NCBI RefSeq assembly: GCF_018613195.1
Contig: NZ_JAGGQQ010000008.1
Location: 186,001 to 250,000 of the forward strand
Length of the DNA stretch: 64,000 nucleotides
Direction of reading: 5' to 3'
Source of the DNA: Bacillus sp. ISL-45
GTDB lineage: Bacteria; Bacillota; Bacilli; Bacillales; Cytobacillaceae
Position numbers and translations under genes: made by a program. Positions 18,222 to 27,267 of this stretch are shown here, in pieces (within the stretch, counting starts at the first letter, position 1; each line of letters starts with the position of its first letter). Below the pieces are notes generated by a model. The model was not told the DNA's origin. It ran no database searches and saw nothing but the letters and a program-made list of their open reading frames with translations.

Positions 18222-19166
18222 ATGTTAAAACAACCATTATTTTTTGAACCGGTTTTTAAAGAACGAATTTGGGGCGGAGAGCAACTGAAATCTTTCGGTT
18301 ATGAGCTTCCTTCTGACCAAACTGGCGAATGCTGGGCATTTGCTGCTCACAGTAATGGCCAGAGTGTTGTTAAGAACGGTGAGTATAAGGGATTAACTTT
18401 GGGTGAGCTTTGGGAAAACCAGCGTCAGTTATTCGGGAATATCGAGGGGGATCGTTTCCCGCTGTTGACGAAAATTCTTGATGCTGCCCAGGATTTATCC
18501 GTACAGGTGCATCCTGATGATGAGTATGGCCTTAAGCATGAAGGCGACCTGGGTAAGACGGAATGCTGGTATATCATTGATTGCGAAGAAGGAGCAGAAA
18601 TCATCTACGGTCATACTGCTAAAACAAGAGAAGAGCTCGCAGCGATGATTCAGGAAGGAAAGTGGGACGAGCTTCTTACGAAAGTACCAGTTAAGCCAGG
18701 CGACTTCTACTTTGTTCCAAGTGGGACTGTTCATGCAATCGGTGCAGGAATTGTCATTCTGGAAACCCAACAGAACTCGGATACAACATACAGGGTTTAT
18801 GACTATGACCGCAGGGATAATGAAGGCAATCTCCGCGAGCTGCATATCGATCAGTCGATTGCAGTAATGACTGTTCCTGCTGTAAAGCCGGAAATCAAAC
18901 CTGTTGTCAAAACATCAGGTGATATGAAAATCACTACCTTCGTAGAAAGTGATTATTTCACTGTCCATAAATGGGAATTGGAAGGGACAGTGAAATTGAG
19001 TCAGCACCTTTCCTTCCAGTTGGTGAGCGTTATTGATGGAATAGGATCACTGGTAAAGGATAATGATCGGTTTGAATTCAAGAAGGGTGACCATTTCATG
19101 CTTCCATTTGGATTTGGCGAATATGAACTGGACGGAAGTGCTGAATTGATTGTTTCACATTTGTAA
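18222..19166 (+). CDS. manA: mannose-6-phosphate isomerase, class I
   Basis: About 314 residues, the length of Bacillus ManA. Zinc ligands are visible as Q95 and H97 (VQVHPDDEYG), E114 (KTECW) and H171 (GTVHAIGAG). The Arg-containing catalytic segment is TTYRVYDYDR. It converts mannose-6-P to fructose-6-P in the cytoplasm, and so joins both GH38 branches to glycolysis. The ORF extends upstream to 18156, but GGAGG at 18209-18213 fixes the start at ATG 18222. A strong terminator follows. Confidence 0.95.
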   Translation: MLKQPLFFEPVFKERIWGGEQLKSFGYELPSDQTGECWAFAAHSNGQSVVKNGEYKGLTLGELWENQRQLFGNIEGDRFPLLTKILDAAQDLSVQVHPDDEYGLKHEGDLGKTECWYIIDCEEGAEIIYGHTAKTREELAAMIQEGKWDELLTKVPVKPGDFYFVPSGTVHAIGAGIVILETQQNSDTTYRVYDYDRRDNEGNLRELHIDQSIAVMTVPAVKPEIKPVVKTSGDMKITTFVESDYFTVHKWELEGTVKLSQHLSFQLVSVIDGIGSLVKDNDRFEFKKGDHFMLPFGFGEYELDGSAELIVSHL

Positions 19167-19169
19167 GGT

Positions 19170-19224
19170 GAAAAGCAGCCGACATTATTTGAATTGTGAT
19201 AAATGTCCGCTGCTTTTCTTTTCG
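19170..19224 (+). terminator. terminator of manA
   Basis: GAAAAGCAGC (19170-19179) pairs with GCTGCTTTTC (to 19218), extended by GACATT/AATGTC inside, and ends in a T-rich tail. Confidence 0.8.
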
Positions 19225-19282
19225 CAATAAAATGAAAGTGTGAATTTTATTTCGCTGACACCATAAGGAGGAGGGGAAGAAA

Positions 19283-19816
19283 ATGGTTTGGGATATTAAG
19301 GAATCAAGCACGAACAAAGTGGACAGGTTCAAGGTTACCATTGATAAGGTTGTTCTTCCGAATAAGGAGGAGAAGACCTTTTCGTATTTGGATTTCGCTA
19401 AGGGAGTCTGTATCCTTCCAATTACGGCGGATCATGAGGTAGTATGTCTAAGGCAATACCGCCAAGCTATTAAAGACTGGCAATTGGAACTGCCAGCTGG
19501 AAGAATTGATATCGAGGGAAGTTCTCCGATTGAGACAGCAAAAAAAGAGCTTGAGGAAGAAACAGGCTATTTTGCTGAGCATTGGCTCGATCTGGGAAGC
19601 TTCTATCCTTCTCCGGGATCAACGACAGAGGAAATCTTCCTCTTTGCCGCTGCAGGTTTGAAGAAGACAGAGCAAAAGCTTGAAAACAGCGAGCAAATTG
19701 AACTAAATACCGTCTCGATGGAGGAATTAAAGAACTTGATTGTCGAAGGGGAGTTCAAGCACGGTGCAGGACTTGCGGCTATTCTGAGATATAAATTCAT
19801 GACTGATAATCAATAA
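19283..19816 (+). CDS. Nudix hydrolase, ADP-ribose pyrophosphatase type
   Basis: A 177-residue Nudix protein. The box runs from about residue 73 to 96 (GRIDIEG..., then ETAKKELEEETGY), with Lys in place of the usual Arg before E-L-x-E-E. An upstream LPAG and a downstream YPSPGSTTE match ADP-ribose pyrophosphatases such as NudF, which split ADP-ribose to AMP and ribose-5-P. It starts at ATG after AAGGAGGAGGGG. It is a single-gene unit between two terminators and has no evident link to sugar import. Confidence 0.88.
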   Translation: MVWDIKESSTNKVDRFKVTIDKVVLPNKEEKTFSYLDFAKGVCILPITADHEVVCLRQYRQAIKDWQLELPAGRIDIEGSSPIETAKKELEEETGYFAEHWLDLGSFYPSPGSTTEEIFLFAAAGLKKTEQKLENSEQIELNTVSMEELKNLIVEGEFKHGAGLAAILRYKFMTDNQ

Positions 19817-19826
19817 GAAAAAAACG

Positions 19827-19866
19827 AGAGGATATAACCCAAACCCGGGGTATATCCTCTGCTCCA
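19827..19866. terminator. bidirectional terminator between Nudix and GNAT genes
   Basis: AGAGGATATA (19827-19836) pairs with TATATCCTCT (19851-19860). A tract of A residues on the left gives a clean U run on the - strand, and a T run follows on the + strand after seven bases. Confidence 0.75.
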
Positions 19867-19917
19867 GTTTTTTCGAAAGTCCAACCATTTAAAAGACATA
19901 CCGTCCCCATGTACCCA

Positions 19918-20454
19918 TTAGTTCCTCATAATATCTAATTCCTTATAGACTTGTTCCCAAATCGTTTCTTCTCTTTCGTCCTTTATGTAAGGTACAAATC
20001 CTAAATTCAAGTAAGCATTAATAGCTTTCAGATTGGTTGTCTGGGTTTTAAGATACGCTTTTCCATGCATGCTGCCCAGTTGTTGGAGCAGAAAGGCCAA
20101 TAATGGTTTTGCAAGCTTCTTCCCCTGGTGTTCTGGTACGATTCCAACCCAGTGGATCCGCCCCATGTCCTCGCCGTTCAGCTGACCATACCATGCACTT
20201 GCTGTGCCTATGGCTTGTCCGTTTTCATCCTCTATAAAAAACATCCTTTGTCTGACGTCATCTGGATATGGAGCAAATTCCTGCCTGAAACGCTGCAACC
20301 CTGCTTCTATAGAATCGAACTCACCAGCTCTGGTTAATATGGCAGCCCAGTTTTCTTCATCTTTTTTAAAGCTTCTTATATTATAAGGTTCTGGGAGAGG
20401 TAATGAGGGAATGTTGGATAAGGAATGCACCATTATGAGTGGAAGTCTTTGCAT
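19918..20454 (-). CDS. GNAT family N-acetyltransferase
   Basis: A 178-residue acetyltransferase. The acetyl-CoA-binding core is visible as WVGIVPEHQGKKLAKPLLA (residues about 107-125), followed by a helix and the typical C-terminal N-x-x-A-I-x-x-Y-x-x-x-G-F pattern (NLKAINAYLNLGFVPY). The substrate is unknown. The ATG follows GGAGGAATTC. It is a single gene facing the Nudix gene and diverges from the ManR-like regulator. Confidence 0.87.
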   Translation of the reverse strand: MQRLPLIMVHSLSNIPSLPLPEPYNIRSFKKDEENWAAILTRAGEFDSIEAGLQRFRQEFAPYPDDVRQRMFFIEDENGQAIGTASAWYGQLNGEDMGRIHWVGIVPEHQGKKLAKPLLAFLLQQLGSMHGKAYLKTQTTNLKAINAYLNLGFVPYIKDEREETIWEQVYKELDIMRN

Positions 20455-20519
20455 ATGAATTCCTCCGGTGATAAATGTTTTTTATAAGTATTGCAGAAGG
20501 AATAACGCAAAGCAATTAT

Positions 20520-20541
20520 TTTCACAGACAAATTTGTGAAA
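20520..20541. promoter_or_regulatory. inverted repeat upstream of the manR-like gene
   Basis: TTTCACA (20520-20526) and TGTGAAA (20535-20541) form an inverted repeat with an 8-bp centre, about 40 bp before the regulator start. Possible operator; the cognate protein is not shown by the sequence. Confidence 0.35.
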
Positions 20542-20582
20542 TATGGCTAGAATAATGGGAAAACGATTGTAAGAGGGATTAT

Positions 20583-22526
20583 ATGAATAGTAGAAACTAT
20601 GAGGTATTGAAAGCTTTGCTGGAAAGAGAGCAGACCTTTTCAGTTAAAGAGTTGGCTGACATTGCGGGTTGCTCAGAAAAAACGGTCAGGAATGATTTTA
20701 AAGTCATCGATGAGTGGCTCAAAAGGGAAACGAACTTAATCATGGTAAGGAAACCGGGACTGGGGATTTTTATTGAAGGAAACCAGTCAGAAAAAGCAAC
20801 TGTTCTTCAAAGAATGATGGAAATGAATGGTGAAGAGGCTTCCGACACTTTAAGAAAACTAAACATCATCAAGATGCTGCTTTTGAAAGATGGCCCCTCG
20901 ACTCTACAGGAATTTGCTGAGCATTTTTATGTCAGCAAGACTATTATCAGGAGTGAGCTTGAAGAAAATGAAGAATGGCTTGCAAGTTTTGATTTGCGAT
21001 TATTAAAGAAACAGGGCCATGGAATCGAAATTGTTGGCGTTGAAAAGAACTGGCGCACCGCACTTTCGCAGGTCACCCACATGATCATCAAAGCAGCTGC
21101 TGAGGAGCGGAAATCGATTGAAAGTATATTTGAATTAGGAGAAATCGATTTTACCAGGAGCAGGTTAAGGAAATTGGAGGTCGAGTTGGGTTTTTCTTTT
21201 ACCGATGAGGCGCTTGAAAACTTGGTCACTCATATTTTAATTTCTATTAAAAGGGTGAAGCAAGGAAGCAGGATTGAACTTCCTGCAAAGGATATCGAAC
21301 AAATTGAAAAGAAGACCGAATATGGTACGATTCAGAATTTTGTCAAGGAACTTGAACGAACCATGGCTATCAAAATTCCGAGGGAGGAGATTGCCTATAT
21401 CACGCTCCGTATACTTGGAGCCAAAATTTACTATCTCTCAACTATTGATATGGAGAAAGTAGGAGAAGAACTGGCAAGGCTGGACCATGATGCAGTTTCA
21501 TTTACAAAAAAGCTGATTTCAGCTGTTTCTGATGTATCTGGGGATCCTTTTTACAATGATCACCATCTATTGATGGGGTTGGCCTTGCACATGCAAACCT
21601 CCTTTTATCGCCTGAAATACTCTTTTCCGGTAGAGAACCCAATGCTGAATGAAATAAAGAAGATGTATTTTACGTTATTTGAGACCATTTATTATGTAAT
21701 TCCAACTGTCTTAGAAGACTTTCAAATAAGTATCCCGGAAGATGAGATCGCCTATATCACTCTTCACTTCCAAGCTTCATTAGAGAGAATCGGAAAGCAA
21801 ACCTTTAACAACAGGAAGGTTTTACTTGTCTGCTCAATGGGAGTGGGAATGTCACAACTGATGCAGACAAAGCTTGAAAGAAAGTTCCATAACCTTGAAA
21901 TCGTAGGGACTTCTTCAATAAAAGATATTAAAAAGGAAATCAACGATAAAAATCCAGACCTTATCATCAGTACAGTTCCATTTGAAAGTGGTTCAGTCCC
22001 GCTTATTACTGTTTCTCCTTTTTTAATGTTAGAAGAGGAACGGAAGATAAAAGACTTTTTGGAGAATCCTGTTCTTGAACAGATGGAAAATAACTATCCT
22101 ACCATCCACTCTCTGATTGAAAAAGAACTTATAGTTATCAATTCAGAGCGGAATACAAGGCCGGGGATCATTGGCAGGCTCTCAGATACCCTGATAGAAA
22201 AAAGATATATACAACCTGAATATAAGCAATCAGTGTATATGCGGGAAGATCAGTCCTCTACCGTTATAGGCAGCGGCATTGCGATTCCGCACGGAAATCC
22301 TGATTTTGCTAATGAAGCTAAACTGGCCGTGGCTCTGTTCCAAGAGCCGATACAATGGGGGATTGACAAGGTATCAGTGGTGTTCCTGCTGGCAATAGAT
22401 CATGCAAATAAAGGTATGTTAAAAGAGCTGTTCAAAGAAATCTCACGATTGATGGACGATCGTTTAGCTCTTCAGAAATTGAGTGAAACTTCATCACCTG
22501 AAGAAGTGTTGAATATCTTCAATTAG
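20583..22526 (+). CDS. manR: PRD-containing PTS-regulated transcriptional activator (ManR/LicR type)
   Basis: A 647-residue regulator, almost the length of Bacillus subtilis ManR. Order: HTH at residues 5-60 (CSEKTVRNDFKVI), a second HTH at about 85-150, two PRD domains at about 180-400 with His-containing pairs (ENLVTHILISIKR, YNDHHLLMGLALHM), EIIB-like at about 410-495 with Cys417 (LLVCSMGVGMS), and EIIA-like at about 505-645 with His570 (IAIPHGNPD). PTS phosphorylation of PRDs and the EIIB/EIIA-like domains tunes activity. It lies just before an EIIBC-EIIA-NanE operon, its likely target. The symbol rests on architecture only. Confidence 0.85.
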   Translation: MNSRNYEVLKALLEREQTFSVKELADIAGCSEKTVRNDFKVIDEWLKRETNLIMVRKPGLGIFIEGNQSEKATVLQRMMEMNGEEASDTLRKLNIIKMLLLKDGPSTLQEFAEHFYVSKTIIRSELEENEEWLASFDLRLLKKQGHGIEIVGVEKNWRTALSQVTHMIIKAAAEERKSIESIFELGEIDFTRSRLRKLEVELGFSFTDEALENLVTHILISIKRVKQGSRIELPAKDIEQIEKKTEYGTIQNFVKELERTMAIKIPREEIAYITLRILGAKIYYLSTIDMEKVGEELARLDHDAVSFTKKLISAVSDVSGDPFYNDHHLLMGLALHMQTSFYRLKYSFPVENPMLNEIKKMYFTLFETIYYVIPTVLEDFQISIPEDEIAYITLHFQASLERIGKQTFNNRKVLLVCSMGVGMSQLMQTKLERKFHNLEIVGTSSIKDIKKEINDKNPDLIISTVPFESGSVPLITVSPFLMLEEERKIKDFLENPVLEQMENNYPTIHSLIEKELIVINSERNTRPGIIGRLSDTLIEKRYIQPEYKQSVYMREDQSSTVIGSGIAIPHGNPDFANEAKLAVALFQEPIQWGIDKVSVVFLLAIDHANKGMLKELFKEISRLMDDRLALQKLSETSSPEEVLNIFN

Positions 22527-22527
22527 T

Positions 22528-22541
22528 GAAAGCGCTTTTAC
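22528..22541. promoter_or_regulatory. cre site before the EIIBC operon
   Basis: TGAAAGCGCTTTTA matches TGWAANCGNTNWCA except for one position near the 3' end. It begins two bases after the regulator stop codon region and lies upstream of the PTS promoter region. Confidence 0.65.
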
Positions 22542-22552
22542 TTAATTTGTTT

Positions 22553-22573
22553 TTGCCGTAACTTACGGTAAAA
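22553..22573. promoter_or_regulatory. 21-bp inverted repeat, candidate activator site
   Basis: TTTGCCGTAA and TTACGGTAAA flank one central base; only one pair is mismatched. It lies 80 bp before EIIBC, directly after the cre site, where a PRD-type activator would bind. Confidence 0.5.
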
Positions 22574-22652
22574 GTAGTTCTTTTGGCTGGGAAAGTAAGA
22601 GTTATTATAAGGGTGTAATTATTTTTAATTTATTTTTCAGGGGGTAAAATAA

Positions 22653-24044
22653 ATGAAGTTATTGGCGATTACATCCTGTCCAAACGGAATAGCTCATACT
22701 TATATGGCTGCCGAAAATCTTCAGAAGACAGCTGAAAAGCTAGGTATTGCCATGAAGGTAGAGACACAGGGTTCTATCGGAGTGGAAAACGAATTTACTG
22801 AAGCCGAAATTGCAGAAGCAGATGGCATTATCATCGCTGCAGATAAGACAGTTGATAAAAGTCGTTTTGTTGGCAAGAAGCTGATTGAGACCGGTGTTCA
22901 AGATGGTATTCATAAAGCAGAAGACTTAATCAAACGCTTTGAAACTGGTAATGTACCAGAATATAAAGGTGACCTTAAGTCAATCAATGAAGTGAAAGAT
23001 GAAAGAAAGAGCAAACAAAACCCAGTTTACCGTCACTTGATGAATGGTGTATCCTATATGATCCCATTTGTTGTAGTAGGAGGACTATTGATCGCTCTTG
23101 CATTGGCACTTGGCGGTGAACCGACAGAAACTGGTCTGGCGATTCCGGAGGGCTCTATGTGGAATAAGGTCCTGAGTGTAGGGGCAGCAGGCTTTACATT
23201 CATGGTTCCAATCCTTGCTGGATTTATCGCGATGAGTATTGCTGACCGTCCTGGTCTTGCACCTGGTATGATTGGCGGATATATCGCAGCTAACGGAAGT
23301 TTTTATGACAGTGAAGCAGGTGCAGGTTTCCTTGGCGGGATCCTTGCAGGTTTTGTAGCAGGTTATATTGCAAAATGGATTAAGACTTGGCCGGTTCCAA
23401 AGATGATCCAGCCGATCATGCCAATCCTTGTTATTCCGCTTTTAGCTTCTCTAGCTATCGCATCGTTATTTATTTTCGTAGTCGGTGCTCCGATTGCAAG
23501 CTTGATGGATGGATTGACTTCATTCCTGAATGGAATGCAAGGTGCAAGCAGTGTTGTTCTGGCTTTACTTCTTGGAGCGATGATTGCATTTGATATGGGT
23601 GGTCCAGTTAATAAGGTTGCCTTCCTATTTGGAGCAAGTATGATTGGAGCAGGTAACACCGAGATTATGGGTGCTATTGCCGCAGCAATCTGCGTACCGC
23701 CTCTTGCAATGGGTGTCGCAACATTATTGAATAAAAAGAAATACGAAAAGGCTGAACAAGAAGCAGGTAAAGCTGCCCTGGCAATGGGTCTTGTTGGTAT
23801 CACTGAAGGTGCCATTCCATTCGCGGCAAAAGATCCGCTTCGCGTTATTCCTAGTATCATGGTAGGTTCTATGGTAGCTTCGGTCATCGCTATGCTTGCT
23901 AATGTTGGCAACAACGTGCCACACGGTGGACCAGTAGTAGCTGTCCTTGGAGCAATTTCTAACCCGGTTATGTACTTCGTTGGCATCATTGCTGGTGTTA
24001 TCGTAGCCGCCTTAATGGTTAACGTATTGAAAAAGAACGTATAA
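22653..24044 (+). CDS. PTS fructose-family EIIBC
   Basis: A 463-residue fusion of EIIB and EIIC. EIIB occupies residues 1-100 with phospho-Cys9 (ITSCPNGIAHTYMAAE). After a basic linker (NEVKDERKSKQN), EIIC runs from about 125 to the end, with the family segments AFDMGGPVNKVAFLFG and EGAIPFAAKDPLR. The membrane part imports the sugar and EIIB phosphorylates it. The separate EIIA follows 36 bp later. The order regulator-EIIBC-EIIA-NanE suggests a mannose- or ManNAc-type substrate (inference). Start ATG follows AGGGGG. Confidence 0.92.
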   Translation: MKLLAITSCPNGIAHTYMAAENLQKTAEKLGIAMKVETQGSIGVENEFTEAEIAEADGIIIAADKTVDKSRFVGKKLIETGVQDGIHKAEDLIKRFETGNVPEYKGDLKSINEVKDERKSKQNPVYRHLMNGVSYMIPFVVVGGLLIALALALGGEPTETGLAIPEGSMWNKVLSVGAAGFTFMVPILAGFIAMSIADRPGLAPGMIGGYIAANGSFYDSEAGAGFLGGILAGFVAGYIAKWIKTWPVPKMIQPIMPILVIPLLASLAIASLFIFVVGAPIASLMDGLTSFLNGMQGASSVVLALLLGAMIAFDMGGPVNKVAFLFGASMIGAGNTEIMGAIAAAICVPPLAMGVATLLNKKKYEKAEQEAGKAALAMGLVGITEGAIPFAAKDPLRVIPSIMVGSMVASVIAMLANVGNNVPHGGPVVAVLGAISNPVMYFVGIIAGVIVAALMVNVLKKNV

Positions 24045-24080
24045 ATCAACTTTGCTCAGCAACTGATAGGAGTGTTACAA

Positions 24081-24536
24081 ATGAAATTAACAGATTTGAC
24101 TAACCTTGAGCTTATTAGCACGGATCTAAATGGCTCAACTCAAAAAGAGATTATCGATGAATTAATCGAAAAGCTGGATGGAGCAGGTGTGCTCAAATCA
24201 AAGCGTAAATTCAGGAAAGCAATTGAGAAGCGTGAAGAGGAAGGCAGCACAGGAATCGGTTTCGGCATAGCCATTCCTCACGGGAAATCAAAAGCTGTAA
24301 CAACTCCGCAGGTTGCTTTTGGAATCAAGAGGGATGGAGTGGATTGGAAAAGTGCCGATGGGTCACTGGCGAAGCTGGTCTTTATGATTGCTGTACCTGA
24401 AGAGAGCGCAGGGAACGAGCACTTGAAAATCCTGCAAATGCTGTCCCGTAAATTAATGAACGAGGATTTCAGAGCGTCCTTGATCAATGCCCAGACAAAA
24501 GAAGAAGCTTATAAGCTTCTTGAAGAAATTGAATAG
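24081..24536 (+). CDS. PTS fructose-family EIIA
   Basis: A 151-residue EIIA with the phospho-acceptor His67 in [13 protein letters not shown] and the family pattern VDWKSADG. It takes phosphate from HPr and passes it to Cys9 of the preceding EIIB. The frame opens at GTG 24072, but AGGAG at 24068-24072 fits ATG 24081. An intra-operon hairpin follows. Confidence 0.93.
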   Translation: MKLTDLTNLELISTDLNGSTQKEIIDELIEKLDGAGVLKSKRKFRKAIEKREEEGSTGIGFGIAIPHGKSKAVTTPQVAFGIKRDGVDWKSADGSLAKLVFMIAVPEESAGNEHLKILQMLSRKLMNEDFRASLINAQTKEEAYKLLEEIE

Positions 24537-24546
24537 AGACAGTAAG

Positions 24547-24579
24547 GAGGAGAGATGAAGTAGTCTCTTCTCTTTTTTA
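24547..24579 (+). terminator. attenuator-like hairpin between EIIA and nanE
   Basis: GAGGAGAGA (24547-24555) pairs with TCTCTTCTC (24564-24572) with one G-U pair, followed by TTTTTT. It could lower NanE synthesis relative to the PTS proteins. Confidence 0.65.
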
Positions 24580-24607
24580 TAAGACAAGTGTGGGAGGAAA
24601 CTTTGTG

Positions 24608-25288
24608 ATGCTTAAAAAAATCCATAACGGCCTGGTTGTATCATGCCAGGCACTTGAAAATGAACCATTGCACAGCCTGTTTATCATGGGGAGGATGGCC
24701 CTTGCCGCAGAACAGGGAGGTGCTGTCGGAATCCGGGCAAATACCGGGGTTGATATTAAGGAGATAAAGAAAAACGTAAGCCTTCCGGTCATTGGGATTG
24801 TCAAACAAGACTATCAAGATTCAGAAGTGTACATCACTCCTACAATAAAAGAAGTCGATGAACTAGCTCTTGCCAGGACAGAGATGATTGCATTGGATGG
24901 GACAAATCGGATTCGTCCTGGTGGAATGGATCTACAAACCTTCTTTAATGTGGTAAAACAGAAATATCCGCTACAACTGTTGATGGCTGATGTATCTACA
25001 GTTGAAGAAGCAGAGTTTGCACAGCAATTAGGGTTTGACTGTGTATCTACTACTTTGGTCGGCTATACAGAAGAAACAGCTGGACATAAATTATATGAAA
25101 ATGATTTTGAGATTCTTAAAGAGATGATTGCGAAAGTAAAAGTACCAGTTATCGCTGAAGGGAATGTTCATACGCCGGATATGGCAAAGAGGTGTTTAGA
25201 GATAGGTGCTTATTCGGTGGTTGTTGGTGGAGCTATAACGAGGCCACAAACTATAACGAAGAGATTTTTTGAAGAGATACATGGATGA
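24608..25288 (+). CDS. nanE: N-acetylmannosamine-6-phosphate 2-epimerase (copy 2)
   Basis: About 226 residues, a close paralogue of the protein at 10787-11470: [40 protein letters not shown] and [15 protein letters not shown]. The gene ends the PTS operon, so its substrate is presumably the phosphosugar delivered by that PTS; for a ManNAc PTS the product would be GlcNAc-6-P. GGGAGGA at 24592-24598 serves either GTG 24605 or ATG 24608. No clear terminator follows; the next 140 bp lead into a transposase remnant. Confidence 0.9.
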   Translation: MLKKIHNGLVVSCQALENEPLHSLFIMGRMALAAEQGGAVGIRANTGVDIKEIKKNVSLPVIGIVKQDYQDSEVYITPTIKEVDELALARTEMIALDGTNRIRPGGMDLQTFFNVVKQKYPLQLLMADVSTVEEAEFAQQLGFDCVSTTLVGYTEETAGHKLYENDFEILKEMIAKVKVPVIAEGNVHTPDMAKRCLEIGAYSVVVGGAITRPQTITKRFFEEIHG

Positions 25289-25429
25289 CTTTTCTTCACC
25301 CTAAGTACCGACGTCTAGTATTTACAGATTAACCCGGACGATTTCCGACATGAGAGGCGAGCAATTTATTTCTGACATTATGATTGAAGAAGCACTTCTT
25401 GCGCAGGATTGGAAAGTGAGGTGGAATGG

Positions 25430-25953
25430 ATGCCTCGGGAAGCAAGAAGGAAAAGTGCAAGCGGTGTTTACCATGTGATGCTGCGCGGAGCGAACCGGCA
25501 AGAGATTTTCCATGATGAAGAAGACCGGATGAAGTTCCTTGATATTTTGAAAAAGTACAAATGGATAGCTGGGTTCACTATGTATGCCTGGTGCCTAATG
25601 GGCAATCATGTGCATTTGCTATTAAGGGAAGGAGAAGAGGAACTGGCCGCGACGATGAAGCGAATCGGTTAAGCTTCGCCACCTTTTACAATTGGAAGTA
25701 CGCTACGACAGGACACCTATTCCAGGACCGGTTCAAAAGTGATAACGTCGAAACCGAGGAATACTTTCTCACCGTTGTTCGGTATATCCACCAGAATCCC
25801 GTCAAGGCAGGTATCTGTTCACGGGTGGAAGACTGGCAATGGAGCAGCTGTGCCGGATATTATGGCAAGAAATATTTTCCGGGAGGGTTGCTGGATCGAA
25901 ATATAGTGTTGAAAAAGAAGGTATTATCGGTTGAAAGCGAGAATACTCTATAA
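25430..25953 (+). pseudogene. IS200-like / REP-associated tyrosine transposase (frameshifted, truncated)
   Basis: Two frames together read as a Y1/RAYT transposase. The first frame holds GVYHVMLRGANRQEIFHDEE and the HUH metal motif in GNHVHLLL, ending at a TAA at 25670-25672. The second frame resumes at once with SFATFYNWKYATTGHLFQDR and YIHQNPVKAG. A single missing base in the segment GGTTAAGC (about 25666-25673) explains the break. The C terminus is also short of the usual family length. It is therefore probably inactive. RAYT proteins are linked to REP palindromes, and several short palindromic repeats occur in this window. Confidence 0.85.
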
Positions 25954-26114
25954 ACTGGCATTTAATTTGAGGATTGAAATATACAAACACATTGGATATA
26001 CATATGAGTAGGTATCCACTGAATTTTGTATTTTTTTATAAAAATTTCGGAAAAATATTACATAAATGAAAGAAAAGTGTATAATTATATAAAAATATCT
26101 TCGGTGGTTTTATA

Positions 26115-26477
26115 ATGAAATATGAAAAACTTTTGGCAGCTAAGCATAGTATTGAAACAATTAGACAAAAGAAGTTAGAATTAGCTGATGAAGAGTCTGT
26201 AGAAATTGAACGCTTTATTGATGAGGCTAAAAAAGTATATACATATGAAAAAAGGTTAGAAATCATTGAATGTTACCAGACAGAGGAGGAAAGTTGGAAA
26301 TACCATGAATTGGTGGCAATTCATAAAAAGTGGGCAGAAGGAAAAGTGGAGTATGATGACATTATAAAATTAACTACATATGATGTTAGTCTAAAAGAAT
26401 TTAGGGAAAAAAAGTATCAAAATTCACTTATAAACAAAGTTCATGATTTCCTAATGGGAGATGATAATAATGGGTAG
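26115..26477 (+). CDS. hypothetical protein, 120 residues, helical
   Basis: I do not recognise the family. The protein is rich in Glu and Lys and predicted mostly helical (residues 1-45 and 50-80 look like amphipathic helices), with no membrane segment or signal peptide. The ATG is preceded by a weak CGGTGG. The codon use is AT-rich compared with the sugar island upstream. It overlaps the next gene by a few bases, so these four small genes look like one operon that arrived together. Confidence 0.6.
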   Translation: MKYEKLLAAKHSIETIRQKKLELADEESVEIERFIDEAKKVYTYEKRLEIIECYQTEEESWKYHELVAIHKKWAEGKVEYDDIIKLTTYDVSLKEFREKKYQNSLINKVHDFLMGDDNNG

Positions 26478-26811
26478 AAATGTAACTTTGATTTATAACT
26501 ATAAAAATAATTATGAAATGCTTCTTAAAGAAAGTGAACAAATTTATAAGACAAAATTAAATAAATATTCCACATTTTTTGCTAATGGAATTAACGAGGA
26601 GTTTAAGTTCTTCATCGATATTAGTCCAATGCAACTTCAGTTAATTTTCTCCGATTTTGTTGATGAAAGCTCGATGAATCATATTTTAGAACAAACTAAG
26701 GTTTTTATAGAGAATAACTTTAAGGAAAATAAAGTTGGAATACAAAGCGAAAATTACTATTATAGTCAATATTTCAAAAATATACCAGAAGTTAAAACAA
26801 TAATAATGTAA
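26470..26811 (+). CDS. hypothetical protein, about 113 residues
   Basis: An unrecognised small soluble protein with alternating strand and helix character (NVTLIYNYKNNYEMLLKE at the start). The ATG at 26470 lies inside the end of the previous gene; an in-frame ATG at 26461 is also possible. TGGGAG at 26455-26460 is a plausible ribosome site. AT-rich like its neighbours. A toxin-antitoxin or immunity role is possible from its size and setting, but nothing in the sequence proves it. Confidence 0.55.
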   Translation: MGRNVTLIYNYKNNYEMLLKESEQIYKTKLNKYSTFFANGINEEFKFFIDISPMQLQLIFSDFVDESSMNHILEQTKVFIENNFKENKVGIQSENYYYSQYFKNIPEVKTIIM

Positions 26812-26833
26812 CAAATGGGGGCAGAGGTAGAAT

Positions 26834-27262
26834 ATGAACGCCTTGGATAAGTTAAAAAATATTATAAATGAACTTGAGTTGCCAAAGCCGAGGTATGTTG
26901 AGGAACTAGATGGTTTTTTAGTTAGAATGAGTGTTGATAAGAGTACTAAATTCACCTTATTTATTGGGGTAGATTCAGAGAGAGAAATTCTTAATTTTAT
27001 AATTCCTGATATTAAGCAAATTAATAAAAGTAGATACAATGAAGTTGCTAAAAAGTTATTAGAATTTAATCATCAAAAATTAATGTATGGATCGGTTTCA
27101 ATGGGGGAGAATTATGAAGGAGATTTTTACTTAATCTCATATTCAAATGCAATTTATACCAAACGGGATAATGATGAGCCTTTTACAATAAGTGAGTTTA
27201 AAGAATATGTAGGTTACGCCGGTTATGTGTATGAAAATATACAAGAATTAGTTAAGGAATAA
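26834..27262 (+). CDS. hypothetical protein, 142 residues, YbjN/chaperone-fold-like
   Basis: Sequence pattern (FLVRMSVDKSTKFTLFIGVD, then a strand NFIIPDI, and LLEFNHQKLMYGSVSM) resembles the YbjN / type III chaperone-like fold, seen in bacterial accessory proteins and some immunity proteins. This is a pattern impression, not a proven match. Soluble, no signal. Its ATG follows GGGGGCAGAGG. It ends 5 bp before a membrane-protein gene, suggesting coupling. Confidence 0.6.
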   Translation: MNALDKLKNIINELELPKPRYVEELDGFLVRMSVDKSTKFTLFIGVDSEREILNFIIPDIKQINKSRYNEVAKKLLEFNHQKLMYGSVSMGENYEGDFYLISYSNAIYTKRDNDEPFTISEFKEYVGYAGYVYENIQELVKE

Positions 27263-27267
27263 TTTAT

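Noticed and set aside
23363-24049. Minus-strand ORF of 228 codons opposite EIIBC
   Set aside because: Shadow of the hydrophobic EIIC region; low-complexity Ala/Thr/Pro content.
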